Part shown: in pieces, positions 3,691 to 6,745 of the stretch
Position numbering within the stretch: position 1 is the first letter of the stretch
Layout of the letters: each line of letters starts with the position of its first letter
From: Vulcanimicrobiota bacterium
Lineage (GTDB): Bacteria; Vulcanimicrobiota; Vulcanimicrobiia; Vulcanimicrobiales; Vulcanimicrobiaceae
Assembly: GCA_019233415.1 (NCBI GenBank)
Contig: JAFAMK010000035.1
Location: 1 to 6,745, forward strand
Reading direction: 5' to 3'
Length of the DNA: 6,745 nucleotides
The notes under the pieces: generated by a model
What the model was told of the DNA's origin: nothing
Seen by the model: the letters and a program-made list of their open reading frames with translations, nothing else
Databases searched by the model: none
Made by a program: the position numbers and the translations under genes

Positions 3691-6689
3691 CGCCGGTCGA
3701 TACCGCGCTTGCACGGCGGGTTGCGCGCACGTTGCGAGAGCCGCTTCCGCTCGGCGATGCGCTCGCTACGGCTGCGGCGGAGTTGCGCGATGGGCTTGGG
3801 GCGGTGGGCGTTGCACTCGTCGTGCGGCGTGATGGGCGGGCGACGCGTGGGCAGGCGGGGGCGATCCGTGACGATGCGCGGGGTCTTGCGCTCGGTGATG
3901 CGTCGGATGCGACGTTGCTCGTCTCGCCGGAGGTGGCCGTTTCCGACGAGGTCGTGCTCGTCGTTGGGCTGGCACTGGAGGCACGGTTTCTTGCGGAGTC
4001 CGCGCAGACCGATGGGTTGACTGGGGTTGCGAACCGGCGGACGTTCGATGCGCGGATTCAGGAGGAGTGGTCGCGTGCTGCGCGCGAGCGCACGCCGCTG
4101 GCACTGGCGATTCTGGATCTGGACTACTTCAAGGTGCTCAATGACCGGCTTGGGCATCCGGCTGGCGACGACGCGTTGCGGCGCATCGCGCATGCGGCGT
4201 CGGCGACGTTGCAGCGTGCCGGCGACCGGTTCGCGCGGTACGGCGGTGAGGAGTTTGCGGCGATTCTGCCGGCGACGCCGCTTGCCGGCGGAATTGCTGC
4301 GGCGGAACGCATTCGGGCCGCGATCGCGGCGCTTGCGATTCCGCACCCGGTCGGTAAGCGCGGGCGGCTCACGGTCAGCATCGGCGTCGCGGCGTTGGAG
4401 CCGGCCGTCGGCGGGAGTCCGCAAGACCTGATCGCCGCCGCCGACCGCGAACTGTATCGGGCCAAAGGCGACGGGCGCGATCGCGTTGCGGCGGCTGGAT
4501 ATGCGCCGGAGCAGTTGCACGACGATACGTTGCCGCAACCGTTCGCCGCGCTCGTCGGGCGCGACGACGACGTCGCGCTCGTCAGCCGTGGGATCGACGT
4601 GCACCGGGTCGTGACGATCGCGGGGATCGCGGGCGTCGGGAAGACGCGGCTTGCGCTCGCTGTCGCGCACGACGCCGCCGATCGCTTCGCGCACGTGCGC
4701 TTCGTCGATGCGCTCGGCGCGGCAAGCGGCGAGGACGTGCTCGCGCGCATCGCGGCGGCACTCGGCGTCGTCGCGTCCGACGACCTCGCTGCGTCGATTC
4801 GTGCCGCCGCGACCGAGCCGACGCTCGTCGTCCTCGACGGATGCGAGCGCGTCGCCGACGGCTGTCGTGACGCGCTCGATGCGCTCACCGCGTCGGCGCT
4901 GCGCTTCGTGGCGACGAGCCGCGTCCCGCTCGGCGCGCGCGACGAACGGGTCGTGCGGCTCGCACCGCTCGACGCCGCGGCGACGCGCGCGCTCTTCCTT
5001 GCGCGCGCGTCAGCCGCCGACGTGCTGGTCAATCCCGACGACGAAGCCGTCACGGCGCTGTTGCGCCGCGTCGGCGGATCACCGCTCGCGATCGAGCTGG
5101 TCGTCGCCCGGCTCGCGACGACGACGCCGCGCGAATTGCTCGACGCGTTCGGGCGCGACGAACGCGGTGCCGATGCCGACGGTTCGTCGCTCGGCGCGTT
5201 GCTGCGCGCAGCGCTCGGCGCGCTTGCGCCCGACGAAGCCGTCATGCTCGCCGGCGTCTCGGCGTTCCACGGCACGTTCTCCGCCTCGGATGCCGCGTCG
5301 GTCGTGCCGCTCCCGGCGCTCGACACGCGTCTGGCCGACACGCTGCTGCGACGGGCGGCGGCACGTTCGCTTCTCGACGCCGCCTCGCACGACGGTATCA
5401 CGCGGTGGCGGATGATCGATCCCGTCCGCGAAGCGCTGCTCGACGCGCCGCACCTGCGCGGCTCGCGCCAGAAGGCGTACGGCGCGCACATTAGCTGGTG
5501 CCTCGACCGGCTCGACGCGATCGGCGCGCGCGCGGGCAGCGCGACGAACAGAGCCGCGTTGATGGAAGGCGAGACCCTCGTCGATGAGGTCCGCGCCGCG
5601 CTCGACCGCGCGCTGCGCGACGACGTGCTGCTCGAAGCCGGCGCGCGTTTGTGCATCGCCGCGGTTCGCCAATGGTTCGCGGTGCGGCACCAGCGCGAAG
5701 GGCGCACGCGCGCGGAGGCGTTCCTCGACCGCGGCGCGCGGATCGACATGATGCTGCGGGTGAAGCTGCACACGGCGTGCGCGCGGCTCGCCTTCGTGGA
5801 CGGCGACTTGGCGGGCGTGGAGACGCATGCGCGTGCGGCCGATGCGCTGCTCGGCGATCAGGACGTGCTCGAACGCTCGCCCGTGCTCAACTTCCTCGGG
5901 ATCGTCGCCCGCTTTCGCGGCGACTACGACGCCGCGGAGCACTACGCCGAAACCGGCCGCGCGATGAACGCGCGGATCGGGAACCGCCGCGGTGAAGCGA
6001 TCATGCTCGGCGGGCTCGGCTCGCTCGCCTCCGAGTTCCGGCTCGACCAGGACGAGGCCCTGCGCCTCTTCGGCGAGGCCGAAGCGATCTTCCGCGCGAT
6101 CCACGAGGACCTCAACGCGCTGGTCATGCAGGGAAACAGCGCCGAGTCGCTCGCCGCGCGCGGCGACCTCGCCGACGCCGCCGCGCTGATCGCGGCTGCG
6201 GTCGACGAAGGCCGCACGTTCGGCGACGCGACGACGAACGGGCACCTGCTCTGCGTCGCGGCGCTCATCGCCGATCTGCAGGGCGATCCGCTGCGCGCCG
6301 TGGCGCACCTGCGCGAAGGGCTCGCGACGCTCGCGCGCGGCGCGTCGACCGTGCTGCGGCTGCTGGCGTTCGACGTTTCCGGACGGATCGTCGCGCACGC
6401 CGGCGACCCCGCGCTCGCGGCGATGCTGTTCGGCGCTTCCGAACGTGCCGCGGCGCTCGAGGGAACACCGTTCACGCCGATCCAGCGCTTCTGGCGCGAG
6501 CCGGTCATCGAGGCGTTGAAAACGCAGCTCGGCGCGCGCTTCGAGGGTGAGGTCGCGCGCGGGCGCGGAGCGAGCCGCGACGACGTGCTCGCCGCGCTCG
6601 ACGACTTCCTCGCCAGCCTTGCGAAGGGCGCTCAGCTGCCGGTGAACACCGAGTCCGCGACCGTTTCGTTCAAGACGTACGGACCGTAG
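3687..6689 (+). CDS. GGDEF-STAND NTPase-TPR fusion: soluble diguanylate cyclase with MalT/COG3903-like switch module
   Basis: A 1000-residue protein with no signal peptide or membrane segment, predicted cytoplasmic. Residues 1-105 look like a short GAF-type segment. Residues 106-268 are GGDEF: DGLTGVANRRTFD, metal ligands Asp144, Asn152 and Asp161, inhibitory site RAGD 177-180, GGEEF 186-190, LTVSIGVA, and ADRELYRAKGDGRDRV. All key residues are present, so it should make c-di-GMP. From LVGRDDD (289) runs a STAND NTPase: Walker A GIAGVGKT 313-320, Walker B TLVVLDGCE 379-387 (Asp384), a VATSRVPLG sensor segment 408-416, and GGSPLAIEL 463-471. A winged-helix-like region follows (about 503-590, WRMIDPVREALLD), then alpha-helical TPR-like repeats (about 645-920) and the family's C-terminal signature (LFGASERAAALEGTPF and onward) to about 975. 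NTP binding and oligomerisation, gated by a TPR-bound ligand or partner, probably control the cyclase; that is inference. There is no LuxR HTH or receiver domain. The final residues (about 982-1000) overlap a convergent gene. The GTG start is set by the overlap with the upstream stop. Confidence 0.9.
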   Translation: MTPVDTALARRVARTLREPLPLGDALATAAAELRDGLGAVGVALVVRRDGRATRGQAGAIRDDARGLALGDASDATLLVSPEVAVSDEVVLVVGLALEARFLAESAQTDGLTGVANRRTFDARIQEEWSRAARERTPLALAILDLDYFKVLNDRLGHPAGDDALRRIAHAASATLQRAGDRFARYGGEEFAAILPATPLAGGIAAAERIRAAIAALAIPHPVGKRGRLTVSIGVAALEPAVGGSPQDLIAAADRELYRAKGDGRDRVAAAGYAPEQLHDDTLPQPFAALVGRDDDVALVSRGIDVHRVVTIAGIAGVGKTRLALAVAHDAADRFAHVRFVDALGAASGEDVLARIAAALGVVASDDLAASIRAAATEPTLVVLDGCERVADGCRDALDALTASALRFVATSRVPLGARDERVVRLAPLDAAATRALFLARASAADVLVNPDDEAVTALLRRVGGSPLAIELVVARLATTTPRELLDAFGRDERGADADGSSLGALLRAALGALAPDEAVMLAGVSAFHGTFSASDAASVVPLPALDTRLADTLLRRAAARSLLDAASHDGITRWRMIDPVREALLDAPHLRGSRQKAYGAHISWCLDRLDAIGARAGSATNRAALMEGETLVDEVRAALDRALRDDVLLEAGARLCIAAVRQWFAVRHQREGRTRAEAFLDRGARIDMMLRVKLHTACARLAFVDGDLAGVETHARAADALLGDQDVLERSPVLNFLGIVARFRGDYDAAEHYAETGRAMNARIGNRRGEAIMLGGLGSLASEFRLDQDEALRLFGEAEAIFRAIHEDLNALVMQGNSAESLAARGDLADAAALIAAAVDEGRTFGDATTNGHLLCVAALIADLQGDPLRAVAHLREGLATLARGASTVLRLLAFDVSGRIVAHAGDPALAAMLFGASERAAALEGTPFTPIQRFWREPVIEALKTQLGARFEGEVARGRGASRDDVLAALDDFLASLAKGAQLPVNTESATVSFKTYGP

Positions 6690-6745
6690 TCGATCGTGGC
6701 GTGGACCTTGAAGCCGCTCTCCGCGATGTCGGCCTCGGCGTGCGC
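6632..6745 (-). CDS. C-terminal end of an unidentified convergent gene (partial, runs off window)
   Basis: On the - strand a frame is open from the window edge to a TGA at 6634-6632, giving 37 residues. It includes GFKVHATIDYGPYVLNE and ends VADSVFTGS, which looks beta-rich. In the 19 codons outside the neighbouring gene (6690-6745), every third position is G or C and 16 first positions are purines, the pattern expected of a real gene in this genome. The spacer also has no + strand alternative. It converges on the STAND-diguanylate cyclase gene and overlaps its last 58 bp. The frames are in register so that third codon positions coincide, which lets both strands stay GC3-rich. The family is not recognised and too little is present for a functional call. 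If the coding signal is chance, this is just a 56-bp 3' flank. Confidence 0.6.
   Translation of the reverse strand, partial: AHAEADIAESGFKVHATIDYGPYVLNETVADSVFTGS

Noticed and set aside
4124..5773. Long - strand ORF (549 codons) opposite the STAND-diguanylate cyclase
   Set aside because: Ser/Ala/Arg-rich shadow of the GGDEF and STAND coding sequence, whose motifs are unambiguous on the + strand.
5079..6398. Long - strand ORF (439 codons) opposite the TPR region
   Set aside because: Low-complexity Arg/Ala/Glu translation, fully explained as the complement of the TPR-coding frame.

Overview
The window is 6.7 kb of high-GC bacterial chromosome with a strong G/C preference at third codon positions. 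The style (GC-rich signalling genes, GTG starts, a large GGDEF/ATPase/TPR protein) would fit an environmental lineage such as Candidatus Eremiobacterota (WPS-2), or an actinobacterial or Chloroflexi-like genome. The window has no phylogenetic marker that settles this, so the assignment is a guess.

Left part (1-1620). After about 96 bp with no supportable gene, a complete class II (YqjM/XenA-like) old yellow enzyme lies on the + strand (97-1200). A short gap later comes a small XRE-family helix-turn-helix regulator with a basic linker and a coiled-coil tail (1246-1599). A perfect 8-bp-arm inverted repeat follows directly after its stop codon.

Middle (1620-1992). A tRNA-Thr(CGT) gene with an encoded CCA lies on the - strand (1783-1858), with a convincing intrinsic terminator (1755-1777) just 3' of it. 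The 134 bp between the tRNA 5' end and the next + strand gene holds two short hairpins and a Shine-Dalgarno-like AAGGGA, and would carry any divergent promoters. I cannot name a promoter there.

Right part (1993-6689). Two + strand diguanylate cyclase genes overlap at GTGA. The first encodes a signal peptide, a small extracytoplasmic domain, seven membrane segments and a cytoplasmic GGDEF domain, the 7TMR-DISM layout. The second encodes a 1000-residue soluble protein in which a GAF-like segment and an intact GGDEF domain are fused to a STAND-type (NB-ARC/MalT-like, COG3903-like) NTPase and a long TPR-like helical region. Both GGDEF domains keep GGEEF, the metal-binding residues and the RxxD inhibitory site, so both are predicted to make c-di-GMP and to be subject to product inhibition. 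The pair looks like a two-input c-di-GMP module: one enzyme senses outside the cell through a 7TM receptor, the other inside through an NTP-dependent STAND switch with a TPR sensor. The GGDEF-STAND-TPR fusion is the most notable thing here. It mirrors STAND proteins that carry a class III nucleotide cyclase at the N-terminus, with a c-di-GMP synthase in that position.

Right edge (6632-6745). The last bases carry, on the - strand, the 3' end of another gene that converges on and overlaps the STAND gene by 58 bp.
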